A DNA stretch of 64,000 nucleotides from Bin87 sp965232895 (GTDB taxonomy: Bacteria; Chloroflexota; Dehalococcoidia; Lucifugimonadales; UBA3495). This document shows, piece after piece, positions 27,013 to 34,790 of the stretch. The stretch lies in contig OZ247430.1 of assembly GCA_965232895.1 (NCBI GenBank), positions 372,001 to 436,000 on the forward strand. Reading direction: 5' to 3'. The translations under genes and the position numbers were made by a program. The notes under the pieces are model-generated. The model searched no databases, had not been told where the DNA came from, and saw nothing but the letters and a program-made list of their open reading frames with translations. Numbering within the stretch: position 1 is the stretch's first letter; each line of letters begins with the position of its first letter.

Positions 27013-27065
27013 ATGGGGTTCCCATATGCTGTGAGTTGACAATCCTCCACAGCAGGGAACCCCAT
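27013..27065 (+). promoter_or_regulatory. Hairpin over the transposase start codon of the 910-bp IS
   Basis: ATGGGGTTCCC (27013-27023) pairs with GGGAACCCCAT (27055-27065), and GCTGTG (27028-27033) pairs with CACAGC (27048-27053). The 3' arm includes the first two bases of the start codon at 27064 and the CAGGGAA ahead of it. Confidence 0.55.
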
Positions 27066-27873
27066 GAACATCACCGATTTTATCACCGAACTCTACTGTA
27101 AGGTTGACGACGCCCTCCCGGGGATAGCGCCGCATCCGCAAGCCCGGCTCTCCATAAGCGAACTGGTTACCATCGGCGTCCTCCACGCCATCAAGAACGT
27201 CAAGCAGCGTCCCTTCTACCATTGGCTCAAGGATAACTATGGACACCTCTTCCCCAAACTTCCCGAACGCACCCGCCTCTTCCGCCGCCTGGAAGCCCAG
27301 GCCTGTTGGACCGGCTACTTCCTGGCCCAGCCCACCATCCTGGGCGTGGCCGACAGCTACGGCATCGAACTGGGACATCCGGTGCGTTCCGGACGGAACC
27401 TCCACCAGGTGGGCCGGAAAGGCAAGTCCAATCACCGCTGGATTGTGGGCGGCAAACTCTGCATCGTCCTCAACCAACTGGGCCAGATCGCCGCTTGGGA
27501 CTGCGCCACGGCCAATACTCACGACCAACGTTTCCTGCCTTTGCTGGCAGGCTACGACGGGCAGATGATTGTCCTGGCCGACACTGGGTTTCACCGGGCC
27601 AAGAGCCCGCCCCTGGCTTGAACAGGGGGCGATCCGGCCAACGTGAAAATCTGTCGCCGCGGCCAGTGGAACGTGCGCATGATCGTGGAAACCACCTTCT
27701 CCATGATGACTGCGGTGTGGGGCAGCAAACAGATGCGGCATATCACCTGGCGCGGGTTTGAAGCGCACTTGAGCTACCTGATGGCTGCCTTCAACCTACT
27801 GTCGCAGTGGGATGGGTTGGAACCGGACGAAAACGGACGCGTCCATCGCTCTATTGCTCAATTCGTCCTCTGA
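27064..27873 (+). pseudogene. DDE transposase interrupted by an in-frame stop
   Basis: The frame encodes about 269 residues if a TGA at 27619-27621 is read through. First part: ISELVTIGVLHAIKNVKQRP, catalytic Asp in GVADSYGIE and VLADTGFHRA. The part after the TGA resumes in the same frame with DPANVKICRRGQWNVRMIVE, where the third catalytic Glu lies, and a hydrophobic C terminus. The segment just before the stop (KSPPLA) looks inserted compared with the usual GFHxxxGDPAN layout, so a small insertion may be involved. It belongs to the IS5/IS982-like class, family not firmly set. Likely inactive. Confidence 0.75.
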
Positions 27874-27927
27874 TATTAACTAGCACCAATGGTTCGTAAG
27901 CTTATCTTAACATTGGAGGTAACTTCT

Positions 27928-28644
27928 ATGACAAGTCGCAAAAATCGAAGAAGGGAAGTCTCTGAGAAATCTCTTGAGCTGAACGTTTGCGCGGAGCTCC
28001 TTCAGTTGATCCGATCCTGGCCACGTTGCCAAGGAGCACTTTGGTTTGGATTGACTCAAAGGCAAGAGCGCGAATATGGGATTGATGAGATGATCAGAAA
28101 TGTTGGGCAGGGCTATGCGCTAATGTTGCAGTTCAAATCGCCGTGGGTAACTTCCCAAGTGGACGACCTTTACAAATTCAGCGTCAACGAGCAACAGCAC
28201 AAGGCACTGGAGGAACTCGCTTGCAAACACCCGAACGATGTGCTGTATATTTTTCCGTTGTACAGCACCTGGACTAAAGCACAAGGCCATGCGCCCGATT
28301 TGTGCCAAGACACTTGGGTTCTTCCCGTGTCATCCATCTCTACGGCTGAACTTAAGACAGAACATTCGTCAACGGGCCGGCACCGTGTCGAATTGGAACG
28401 CGTCCAAAATCAGGTGAATGTAACCTTCCATTCTCCCGAGGTCACGGGATCAGCCCAAAATGCCAAGGAGTTTTTTGGAGACACAGACAGGGCAGAATCG
28501 TTTATAGCCGCTTCCGGTGGTGTACCGTCTGGCAGATTATTGGAATGGGTCAGAAAATGGGGGCTGGTGGATGGCGATGCCTCGTTAAAATGGCCCCGTT
28601 TCAGGGGACTAAACGCCGTGTACGTTCCAGTTACACAACCATAG
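27928..28644 (+). CDS. Hypothetical protein, possible PD-(D/E)XK nuclease fold
   Basis: This 238-residue protein is not recognised. The N-terminal half has a possible PD-(D/E)XK layout: a Glu in SLELNVCAELLQLIR, an Asp in YGIDEMI and QFK in YALMLQFKSPW. A similar arrangement is found in restriction-type proteins. The C-terminal half has no known domain. The start at 27928 is chosen because GGAGG lies six bases upstream; the frame opens at 27889 in the IS end. It stands in the accessory region after the type IIG gene. Confidence 0.5.
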   Translation: MTSRKNRRREVSEKSLELNVCAELLQLIRSWPRCQGALWFGLTQRQEREYGIDEMIRNVGQGYALMLQFKSPWVTSQVDDLYKFSVNEQQHKALEELACKHPNDVLYIFPLYSTWTKAQGHAPDLCQDTWVLPVSSISTAELKTEHSSTGRHRVELERVQNQVNVTFHSPEVTGSAQNAKEFFGDTDRAESFIAASGGVPSGRLLEWVRKWGLVDGDASLKWPRFRGLNAVYVPVTQP

Positions 28645-28649
28645 CAACT

Positions 28650-28877
28650 ACGCCGGCCATGAACCGCACGCCGCCGGCAGGGAGTGAGATAGCGGCCACT
28701 TCGTTGCAGACACGAATATCTGCGCTACCGGACTCCGACACTGCGGGCGCGGGCGGCGGGTTGACAGCTACGCGCCCAAGCCATTGAGGCCGCCATTGAC
28801 GGGCTCAGCCAAGGGCCAAACCTGTTCAAGGACTACGGCCTGAAGGTCGCGACCGGACAAAGACCGGGAGGATAGCC
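28650..28877 (+). other. Gene-poor gap with a C-terminal coding remnant
   Basis: The last 90 bases before the antitoxin gene read AIEAAIDGLSQGPNLFKDYG in one frame up to a TAG. It has no start of its own and looks like the tail of a lost gene. The wording resembles the extreme C terminus of the type IIG protein (AIEDAV), which is at best weak support for a lost relative. Confidence 0.25.
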
Positions 28878-29102
28878 ATGAACCAACTGCTGCAAGACGC
28901 CTTCAATCGGGCTGCTGATCTTCCTCCCGAAGAACAGGACCGTTTCGCCAGATTCTTGCTGGCAGAGCTTGAGGCTGACCAAAAATGGGACCAACTATTC
29001 GACCGGCCAGCATCGGATGAGTTGCTGAGCCGCCTCGCCATTGAAACTTTGGCCGACCACCGAGCCGGCGCCACTACTCCATTGGACCCGGCCGATCTTT
29101 AG
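28878..29102 (+). CDS. Antitoxin-like small protein of a type II toxin-antitoxin pair
   Basis: This 74-residue acidic protein is mostly helical, with LPPEEQDRFARFLLAELEAD in the middle and a Pro/Asp-rich end (TTPLDPADL). Its size, charge and position two bases ahead of a RelE/ParE-like gene support an antitoxin role, binding the toxin and repressing the promoter. Not assigned to a named family. GGGAGG precedes the ATG. Confidence 0.6.
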   Translation: MNQLLQDAFNRAADLPPEEQDRFARFLLAELEADQKWDQLFDRPASDELLSRLAIETLADHRAGATTPLDPADL

Positions 29103-29104
29103 CC

Positions 29105-29374
29105 ATGCGTTCTTTCACGCGAGGCAGATTCTGGGAAGATTACCGGCGATTGCCCACACACATCCAACAGCAGGCGCGAAACGCCTACGCCTTGTTTCAG
29201 ACCAATCCTGATCACCCCAGCCTGAATTTCAAACGCGTCGGGCGCAGACATCCCGTTTACTCCGTGCGCGTCAGCGCCGGCTACCGCGCTCTCGGCGTGA
29301 TGGAACAAAACGACATCATCTGGTTCTGGATCGGGTCACATCAAGAGTACGACCGGCTACTCCGACGCAGTTAG
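29105..29374 (+). CDS. RelE/ParE-superfamily toxin
   Basis: This 89-residue basic protein matches the RelE/ParE/HigB toxin fold: LNFKRVGRRHPVYSVRVSAG (conserved R-x-x-G...Y-S-V-R) then YRALGVMEQNDIIWFWIGSH and EYDRLLRR. RelE-type members cleave mRNA on the ribosome, ParE members poison gyrase; which applies here is unclear. Two bases separate it from the antitoxin-like gene, so they form an operon. Confidence 0.75.
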   Translation: MRSFTRGRFWEDYRRLPTHIQQQARNAYALFQTNPDHPSLNFKRVGRRHPVYSVRVSAGYRALGVMEQNDIIWFWIGSHQEYDRLLRRS

Positions 29375-29413
29375 CCCGAGACAGCTCCAGATCAGTCCAA
29401 TAATTGGATCTCG

Positions 29414-29520
29414 ATGATCCGCACCCTGAAATTCACCCTGCGCCACAACCCGGCCAACATCGACTACGCAGTGGCGGTTTCATCGCCGGCCCGGGCTCCC
29501 ACGCCATCCGCGCCATTGCC
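29414..29520 (+). other. Remnant related to the 30313 membrane protein gene
   Basis: The segment around 29446-29464 repeats almost exactly (one mismatch in 18 bases) a stretch at 30396-30413 that encodes NPANIDL. It looks like a leftover copy of the 5' part of the 30313 gene. Confidence 0.3.
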
Positions 29521-29523
29521 CAA

Positions 29524-29546
29524 GCAGGTTAGAGTTGCTAACCTGC
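29524..29546. promoter_or_regulatory. Hairpin upstream of the HEPN-like gene
   Basis: GCAGGTTAG and CTAACCTGC form a 9-base stem with a 5-base loop, ending 24 bases before the GTG start of the HEPN-like gene. It could be an operator, attenuator or terminator for upstream transcription. Confidence 0.4.
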
Positions 29547-29570
29547 ACAAACAGTCTGAGGAGCGCCTAA

Positions 29571-29924
29571 GTGGCCACGCGGAAATATCAACAGGCCAGC
29601 GAGCATCTTCTGGCGCAAGCCGGGCAAGAACTGGCCGCCGGCGATCTGCCACAGGCATCCGAGAAGGGCTGGGGCGCGGCCGCCCAGATCCTCAAGGCCA
29701 TCGCAGAGCAGCGCGGCTGGGAGCACAACCGTCACCGGCACTACCTCAGGATCACCAGCCGGCTCCGGGCCGAAACCGGCGACGGCGACATCCGCCGTTT
29801 GTTCAACACAGCCAGCGCCCTACACGAGAACTTCTACGAAAATGAGATGATGGCAGAGGACGTAGCCGACGGCCTGGCCGACGTGAAAGCCCTGATCGAC
29901 AAACTCCGGCCCCTGCTGGCCTGA
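29571..29924 (+). CDS. PaREP1/HEPN-like small helical protein (copy A)
   Basis: This 117-residue all-helical protein has the pattern LAAGDLPQASEKGWGAAAQ, then AIAEQRGWEH and LHENFYENEM, shared with three other genes in this window (46057, 46394 and 50517). Similar proteins belong to the PaREP1/HEPN-like group, whose HEPN relatives are often RNases or the inhibitory partners of nucleotidyltransferases. The RxxxxH nuclease motif is not clear here. The start is GTG at 29571 with GAGGAG upstream. Confidence 0.65.
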   Translation: MATRKYQQASEHLLAQAGQELAAGDLPQASEKGWGAAAQILKAIAEQRGWEHNRHRHYLRITSRLRAETGDGDIRRLFNTASALHENFYENEMMAEDVADGLADVKALIDKLRPLLA

Positions 29925-30004
29925 ACGCAGTCCCTCCAAACCATTGCGGCGGCCACAGCACAGCTGCTGACAGATCCGCCGCAAGCCGCACCCGCACCGC
30001 AACA

Positions 30005-30316
30005 ATGGGGACCGGGCAGGCCGAAACCGCAAAATACCAATCGTCGTATTACGCTTGGGCCAGTTATGACGTCGCAAAGCTGGCAAACGCCTTGACTGCC
30101 AGAGAGCCGGGCCGCGCCCTGACTGAAATCCGCTTCTATACCGGGCGCGTTCCCGATAAATCCAGCAGGCCGTCCTTGCATGGCTTCTGGTCAAACAAAA
30201 TCCGGTACTTGCGAAACGGCGGGATTTACGTTTATCAGGGCAAGGTCAACGCCGGTGGTGAAAAAGGAGTTGACGTCAGTTTGGCTTTGGACGATAAAAG
30301 GAAAATCGCCAATTGA
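30005..30316 (+). pseudogene. Truncated NYN/PIN-like domain gene
   Basis: This 103-residue frame matches the middle of NYN (LabA-like) nuclease domains: REPGRALTEIRFYTGRVPDK, then YLRNGGIYVYQGKVN and KGVDVSLALD. The N-terminal Asp motif is replaced by an unrelated beginning (YQSSYYAWASYDVAKLANAL), and the end (DDKRKIAN) breaks off just after the second acidic strand, before the third Asp. Catalysis is unlikely. Its stop overlaps the TTG start of the next gene. Confidence 0.55.
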
Positions 30317-30828
30317 TTCACCAAATCAACCACGTGTGGAAGTTGATCCCAGCCACGTCCGCCGGTCTGGCCATAGCAGCCATCGTCCGACTCAACCCGG
30401 CCAATATCGATCTCAAAAGTCCCGACTGGCGCTACACGGTCTCATTTGCCCAGGAACATGCCTTTGAGTACACTGTGCTTGCCACCGCCGTGATGGTGCT
30501 GGTCCACTGGTTCAGGGACGACATTCACGCCGGGGCCGCTGCCATCGGCAACGCCACCGCGAACGCGCTGGGCGTTCCGCCACTGTCGTACGCCTACGCG
30601 CTGCTCTTGGAGACGCTCAAAATGCTGCTGCAAAAAATCAAGCGCGACCTTTTCAACTCGATACGTTCTGAGGGCCACAAAGACGGCCGCAAAGACGGCC
30701 ACCTCGAGGGCCGCGAAGCCGGAATCAAACACCTGCTCCGGCAGCAAAACCCTCAAGCCGACGAAGAGGAAATCCAGCGTCGCTACAAAGAAGCCATCGC
30801 CACCATGACGGATGACCCACGGACCTGA
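30313..30828 (+). CDS. Small membrane protein with DG-repeat tail
   Basis: This 171-residue protein has two predicted membrane segments, in TSAGLAIAAIVRL and EYTVLATAVMVLVHWF, followed by a further hydrophobic stretch (ALGVPPLSYAYALLLETLKM). The C-terminal tail carries DGRKDGHLEGREAG-type repeats. It shares this architecture with the protein at 18845-19342. The start is a TTG overlapping the preceding stop. A remnant of its 5' part lies at 29414. Function is unknown. Confidence 0.5.
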   Translation: MIHQINHVWKLIPATSAGLAIAAIVRLNPANIDLKSPDWRYTVSFAQEHAFEYTVLATAVMVLVHWFRDDIHAGAAAIGNATANALGVPPLSYAYALLLETLKMLLQKIKRDLFNSIRSEGHKDGRKDGHLEGREAGIKHLLRQQNPQADEEEIQRRYKEAIATMTDDPRT

Positions 30829-30847
30829 TCAAATGAGGAGCAATGCA

Positions 30848-31204
30848 ATGGGAACCGTAGTGGTCACCATAGGTATCGGAGATCCGCAAGGGCGGAGGTT
30901 CGAGGACATCGATGTAATTGTGGACACCGGCTCAACCTTCACTGCGGTACCCGGAACCACGTTGCAGCGGCTGGGAGTGCCGGTGCAACGCTCAGTACAG
31001 TCTGAACTGGCGGACGGAAGCAACGCGCCGGTGGACATCGGAAGAACCATGATAAGACTTGAAGGACAGGAATTTCCCACGCCGGTGATCTTCGCCGAAG
31101 CGGGCGAGCCCACTTTGCTCGGCGTGGTCACGCTGGAAGAGGCACTGCTGACCGTAGATCCCGTGGCCGGACGCCTCATACCTACAAACGTGCTGCGCCT
31201 TTAG
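30848..31204 (+). CDS. Retropepsin-like aspartyl protease
   Basis: This 118-residue protein has the D-T-G-S/T active-site loop of pepsin-like proteases: VIVDTGSTFTAVPG near residue 24. A further hydrophobic-hydrophobic-Gly segment is LGVVTLEEALLTVD. One catalytic Asp is visible; retropepsin-like enzymes act as homodimers. The ATG at 30848 is preferred over that at 30833 because GAGGAG precedes it. A second such protein lies at 63635. Confidence 0.75.
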   Translation: MGTVVVTIGIGDPQGRRFEDIDVIVDTGSTFTAVPGTTLQRLGVPVQRSVQSELADGSNAPVDIGRTMIRLEGQEFPTPVIFAEAGEPTLLGVVTLEEALLTVDPVAGRLIPTNVLRL

Positions 31205-31452
31205 TCCAGAAAGCCGGAAGCCAAGATGGTCATCACCCTCACGCGTGCCCGGTTTCGCCTGAACTGTCATGGGATTTACGCAGTTGAGCGTGGGGACACG
31301 GCGGCTACGGCGACGAGATTGCCGCGAGCGCTGGAGGCATTCGCGCAATGACGGTTTGAGGGAAAGTGGGCAGCGTGAGTCGCCGGCGCGAGTGCAAACC
31401 GGGCGACGTGCGTGCTAAACTTGGGCCAACTGCGCCCGCCGGAGGTAGAGGT
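31205..31452. other. Gap with no supported gene
   Basis: Only an unsupported 41-codon frame from 31226 is seen. TGCTAAACT at 31413-31421 could be an extended -10 element for the CysRS fusion gene. Confidence 0.3.
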
Positions 31453-33663
31453 ATGTTACGCATCTACAACACCCTGACGAAGAACGTCGAGGAGATCCGG
31501 CCCATGACGCCCGGCAAGGTGTCAATGTACACCTGCGGGCCCACGGTGTACCGCTACGCCCACATCGGCAACTTGCGCACCTACCTGATGGCGGACTGGA
31601 TCCGCCGGATCCTGGCAGCCGATGGCAACGAGGTGTACCACATCAAGAACATCACCGACGTGGGACACATGCGCCAGGAGCTGGCTGAGGCCGGCGGCGA
31701 CAAGATGATCATGGCGGCCCTGGCCGAAGGCAAGTCCCTGCAGGAAATCGGCGAATTCTACGCGGACGTTTTCTGGCAGGACGAGGAGCGGATCAACATC
31801 CTGCCGGCGCACGTATTTCCCTGGGCATCGCACCACATCCCTGAAATGCTGGAGATGGTGGGCACGCTGATGAACAACGGGGCGGCGTATGAAGCGGGCG
31901 GGAACATTTACTTTGACGTGAACAGCTATCCGGACTACGGGAAGCTTTCCCGCAATTTCGGCGGCGACCTGCTGGAAGGCGTGCGCGCGGAAGCAGACCC
32001 GCTGAAGCACGATCCGAGGGACTTCACGCTGTGGAAAGCGGCAGAACCGGGACGGGACGTGAAATGGGACAGCCCGTGGGGCGAAGGGTTCCCCGGCTGG
32101 CATATCGAATGTTCGGCAATGGCGCACAAGTACCTGGGCGAGAAGTTCGACATCCACACGGGCGGCGTGGACAACGTGTTCCCGCACCACGAGGACGAGA
32201 TCGCGCAGAGCGAGGGAGCCTTCGGGCAGCAGCACGTGAACTACTGGGTGCACGGGCAGCATCTGCTGGCGGACGGGGCCAAGATGGCCAAGTCGGCCGG
32301 AAACGTGTTCCTGATCGAGGACCTGTCGACGCGGGGGTTTGACCCGCTGGCCTTCCGGTACCTGTGCATGACAGTGCGTTACCGGCACCGGATGAACTTC
32401 ACCTTCACGTCGCTGCGGGCGGCGGAAAAGGCGCTGACCGGCTTGCGCAACCGCATCTGGGTGTGGCGCAACATGGCGGGCAACGGCTCCAGTCACCATG
32501 CCATGAGCGCCGAAGGCCAGGAGTGGAGCGTCAAATTCTGGGACGCCGTTCACAACGACCTGGACCTGCCCACCGCCCTGGCGATCACTTGGGCGATGGT
32601 GCGGTCCGAACTTCCGGCAGCGGACAAGCTGGAACTGATCCTCGACTTTGACCGAGTATTCGGGCTGGACCTGCACGAGGTGCCGGAGCGGTACGAGATC
32701 GGCAGTCAGAACAGCGATGTGCTGGAGCGCCGGTCCGAGCTGCGGCAGCAGGCGGCCTATCGCGATGCCGACGCGCTGCGGTCACAGGTGGTGGAAGGCG
32801 GGATGGTGGTGCAGGACACCGGAGTGGCGACGCTGGTGCGTCCGCAAACGCCGCTGGAACTGCAGGAGGCGCGGTGGCCCTCGATATCCGCTTCGCGGGA
32901 AGTGCCCTCCTTGCTGGGAGAGCCCGACCTGTACGACTTCACGCTCCTCGTCAACGCCTATGACTACGTGGACGACGTGCGGCGGTGCGTGGAGGCGGTC
33001 CTGCGGCACACCGGCGGAGAGTCGGTGGAAATCATCGTGGTCGACAACGGATCCACGGACGGCACGGCAGAGTACCTGGAAGAGGCCCAGGCCGAGCACT
33101 CCAACGTGCGTGTCATCCACTGCGACCATGTGGTAGGCGACGCCGCGGGTAAAAACATCGGACTCAAGCAGGCGCGAGGACGGTACATTGTGCTTCTCGA
33201 CGCCTCGACTGAGGTGGTCGGGGACATTTTGACCCCGGTGGCGGAACACCTGGCGGATAGCAGCATCGGCGTGTTCGGCCCATACGGGTTGACCACGGAT
33301 GACATGCAGCATTTCCACGAGGAGGTGGACCGGGGCGACGCCGACGCGATGCAGGCCTATTGCATGGCGTTCCGGCGCGCCGACCTGCCGTCCGTGGGGT
33401 TGATGCACGAGTCCTTCCGGTTTTACCGTAACCTGGACATCGATTACTGCTTCCAGTTCAAGAACGCCGGCTACCGGGTCGTGTGCGACAGCGGCCTGCC
33501 GCTGGTACGCCACGAGCACCGCCAATGGGAGGAGCTGGAGGAGAACCAGCGCGACGAGTTGAGCCGCAAAAACTTCGGGCGATTCCTGAAGCGGTGGGGC
33601 GGTCGGCCGGACCTGTTGATCAACCCGGACGCGCGAGGGTTCGATACGGGGTTCCGGCACTGA
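31453..33663 (+). CDS. Cysteinyl-tRNA synthetase fused to a GT2 glycosyltransferase
   Basis: This 736-residue fusion has a complete CysRS of about 470 residues followed by a family-2 glycosyltransferase. The CysRS part shows YTCGPTVYRYAHIGNLRTYL (Cys zinc ligand and HIGH as HIGN), GWHIECSAM (zinc Cys), THTGGVD-like HTGGVDNVFPHHEDEIAQSE and KMAKSAGN in place of KMSKS. The GT2 part begins DLYDFTLLVNAYDYVDD, with nucleotide-sugar motif IIVVDNGSTDGTAEYL and DXD-like VLLDASTEV. The frame opens at 31366; the ATG at 31453 has GGAGG upstream. CysRS charges tRNA-Cys; the role of the glycosyltransferase is unknown. Confidence 0.85.
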   Translation: MLRIYNTLTKNVEEIRPMTPGKVSMYTCGPTVYRYAHIGNLRTYLMADWIRRILAADGNEVYHIKNITDVGHMRQELAEAGGDKMIMAALAEGKSLQEIGEFYADVFWQDEERINILPAHVFPWASHHIPEMLEMVGTLMNNGAAYEAGGNIYFDVNSYPDYGKLSRNFGGDLLEGVRAEADPLKHDPRDFTLWKAAEPGRDVKWDSPWGEGFPGWHIECSAMAHKYLGEKFDIHTGGVDNVFPHHEDEIAQSEGAFGQQHVNYWVHGQHLLADGAKMAKSAGNVFLIEDLSTRGFDPLAFRYLCMTVRYRHRMNFTFTSLRAAEKALTGLRNRIWVWRNMAGNGSSHHAMSAEGQEWSVKFWDAVHNDLDLPTALAITWAMVRSELPAADKLELILDFDRVFGLDLHEVPERYEIGSQNSDVLERRSELRQQAAYRDADALRSQVVEGGMVVQDTGVATLVRPQTPLELQEARWPSISASREVPSLLGEPDLYDFTLLVNAYDYVDDVRRCVEAVLRHTGGESVEIIVVDNGSTDGTAEYLEEAQAEHSNVRVIHCDHVVGDAAGKNIGLKQARGRYIVLLDASTEVVGDILTPVAEHLADSSIGVFGPYGLTTDDMQHFHEEVDRGDADAMQAYCMAFRRADLPSVGLMHESFRFYRNLDIDYCFQFKNAGYRVVCDSGLPLVRHEHRQWEELEENQRDELSRKNFGRFLKRWGGRPDLLINPDARGFDTGFRH

Positions 33664-33691
33664 CGTAGCGGTTACGCCGGGCAAAAAGAGT

Positions 33692-33715
33692 AGGGGCGAC
33701 GCATGCGTCGCCCCT
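33692..33715. terminator. Palindromic terminator
   Basis: A perfect 24-base palindrome with arms AGGGGCGACGCA / TGCGTCGCCCCT, between the CysRS fusion gene and the convergent SDR gene. A TTT run follows on the plus strand. Confidence 0.75.
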
Positions 33716-33741
33716 TTGATTCTGTGAGTCTCCGCGAAGGA

Positions 33742-34617
33742 TCAGCCGCGGCCAAACCAGTCCGGGTGGACGGCCTGGAGGCCGAGCTGGGGCCAGGCGG
33801 CGGGTGCGCCGCACTTTTCGAGCCTCGCTTCCAGAGGCAGGGACTCGTCCCAATGGTAGGCGATGATGCGGCGACCGTTCCAGTCGCTGGCATCATCAGA
33901 GGCGATCCAGACCACCGGCGCCTGCATGACCTCGGGCTGGATGAGGGCATCGGCCGTGGCGCCCTCCGGCGGGAGGACCATGTTGGTGGCGGTAGCGCCG
34001 CCGGGGGTGAGCACATTGGCGGTGACGCCGGTACCCTCGAGGTCCTGGGCCATGATGGCAACCAGCGCCTCGTGTCCGGCCTTGGAAGGCCCGTAAGGCG
34101 CCCCGCCCTTGCGCCACATGGTGTCCATGCTGGTGGTGACGCCGATGATGCGGCCAAAACCCTGTTCCATCATGTGGCCCGCGACGGCGTTGGCCATGAG
34201 GAACGGGCCGCTGAGGTTGACGGAAATCACGCGCAGCCAGGCGTCCGGAACGATATCGAAGAAACCGGTGCGACTGCCGGCAGTGCTGCCGCCAAAGCCG
34301 GCGGTGCGGGGGTTGATGCCAGCGTTGTTGACCAGGATGTGCAGGCCGCCCATTTCGCTGATGGTGCGTTGCACGGCGTTCTGCACGGACTCGGGGTCGG
34401 TGACGTCGGCGATGATGGGCATGACGCACTCGTCGCCACCCAGTTCGCGCATGTCGTTGGCGGTCTGGTCGAGCCAGTCCTCGTTGATGTCGAGCATGGC
34501 GACACGGGCGCCGGCGCGGACCAGGCCGGTGGTGATGGAACGGCCCATGCCGATGGGACTGGCGGCGCCGGTCACGATGGCGACGCGGCCCTGGAGGGTG
34601 TCGGAGCGGGTAGTCAT
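33742..34617 (-). CDS. Short-chain dehydrogenase/reductase
   Basis: This 291-residue protein is an SDR. The cofactor motif is VAIVTGAASPIGMGRSI, a variant of TGxxxGxG; LHILVNNAGINPRTAG holds the conserved NNAG. The catalytic pair is in GGAPYGPSKAGHEALV (YxxxK). An extra tail of about 40 residues after VVWIASDDASDWNGRRI is longer than typical. ATG at 34617 is set by GAGGTGACCTCA before it; the open frame upstream is not coding. Substrate and preferred cofactor are unknown. Confidence 0.87.
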   Translation of the reverse strand: MTTRSDTLQGRVAIVTGAASPIGMGRSITTGLVRAGARVAMLDINEDWLDQTANDMRELGGDECVMPIIADVTDPESVQNAVQRTISEMGGLHILVNNAGINPRTAGFGGSTAGSRTGFFDIVPDAWLRVISVNLSGPFLMANAVAGHMMEQGFGRIIGVTTSMDTMWRKGGAPYGPSKAGHEALVAIMAQDLEGTGVTANVLTPGGATATNMVLPPEGATADALIQPEVMQAPVVWIASDDASDWNGRRIIAYHWDESLPLEARLEKCGAPAAWPQLGLQAVHPDWFGRG

Positions 34618-34710
34618 TGAGGTCACCTCTGAGTTCAGGCGTAGGTTCGGGAGCGCAAAGATGATAACCGCTGGGGCGGGAGTTGTTAAGGGTGCGCGAT
34701 TCCACCATCC

Positions 34711-34739
34711 TTGACCCGACAACGGGCCGATGCTAAATT
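34711..34739 (+). promoter_or_regulatory. Promoter of meaB
   Basis: TTGACC at 34711-34716 and TAAATT at 34734-34739 are 17 bases apart. TGC precedes the -10 element, giving an extended -10. The ATG is 51 bases further on. Confidence 0.5.
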
Positions 34740-34790
34740 GGCCGCCGTGTTTCGTTACCAAAATTACGATTTTCGTCGCGTGGATGTGGA

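Larger units (their letters stand above)
26980..27889 (+). mobile_element. Insertion sequence, about 910 bp
   Basis: Perfect 12-base inverted repeats (TTGGTGCTAGTT and its complement) lie at 26980-26991 and 27878-27889. The element encodes one transposase interrupted by an in-frame TGA. No clear target duplication was seen. A long hairpin covers the transposase start codon. Confidence 0.75.

Noticed and set aside
27619..27621. Selenocysteine recoding of the TGA in the transposase
   Set aside because: No SECIS-like hairpin is evident directly after the TGA and the family has no Sec; decay is simpler.
29414..29845. 143-codon plus-strand frame ahead of the HEPN-like gene
   Set aside because: Mostly an off-frame shadow of the HEPN-like gene; only the first 30 codons repeat part of a real gene, so it is listed as a remnant.
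31226..31351. 41-codon frame in the gap before the CysRS fusion
   Set aside because: Short, no ribosome binding site and no recognisable sequence.
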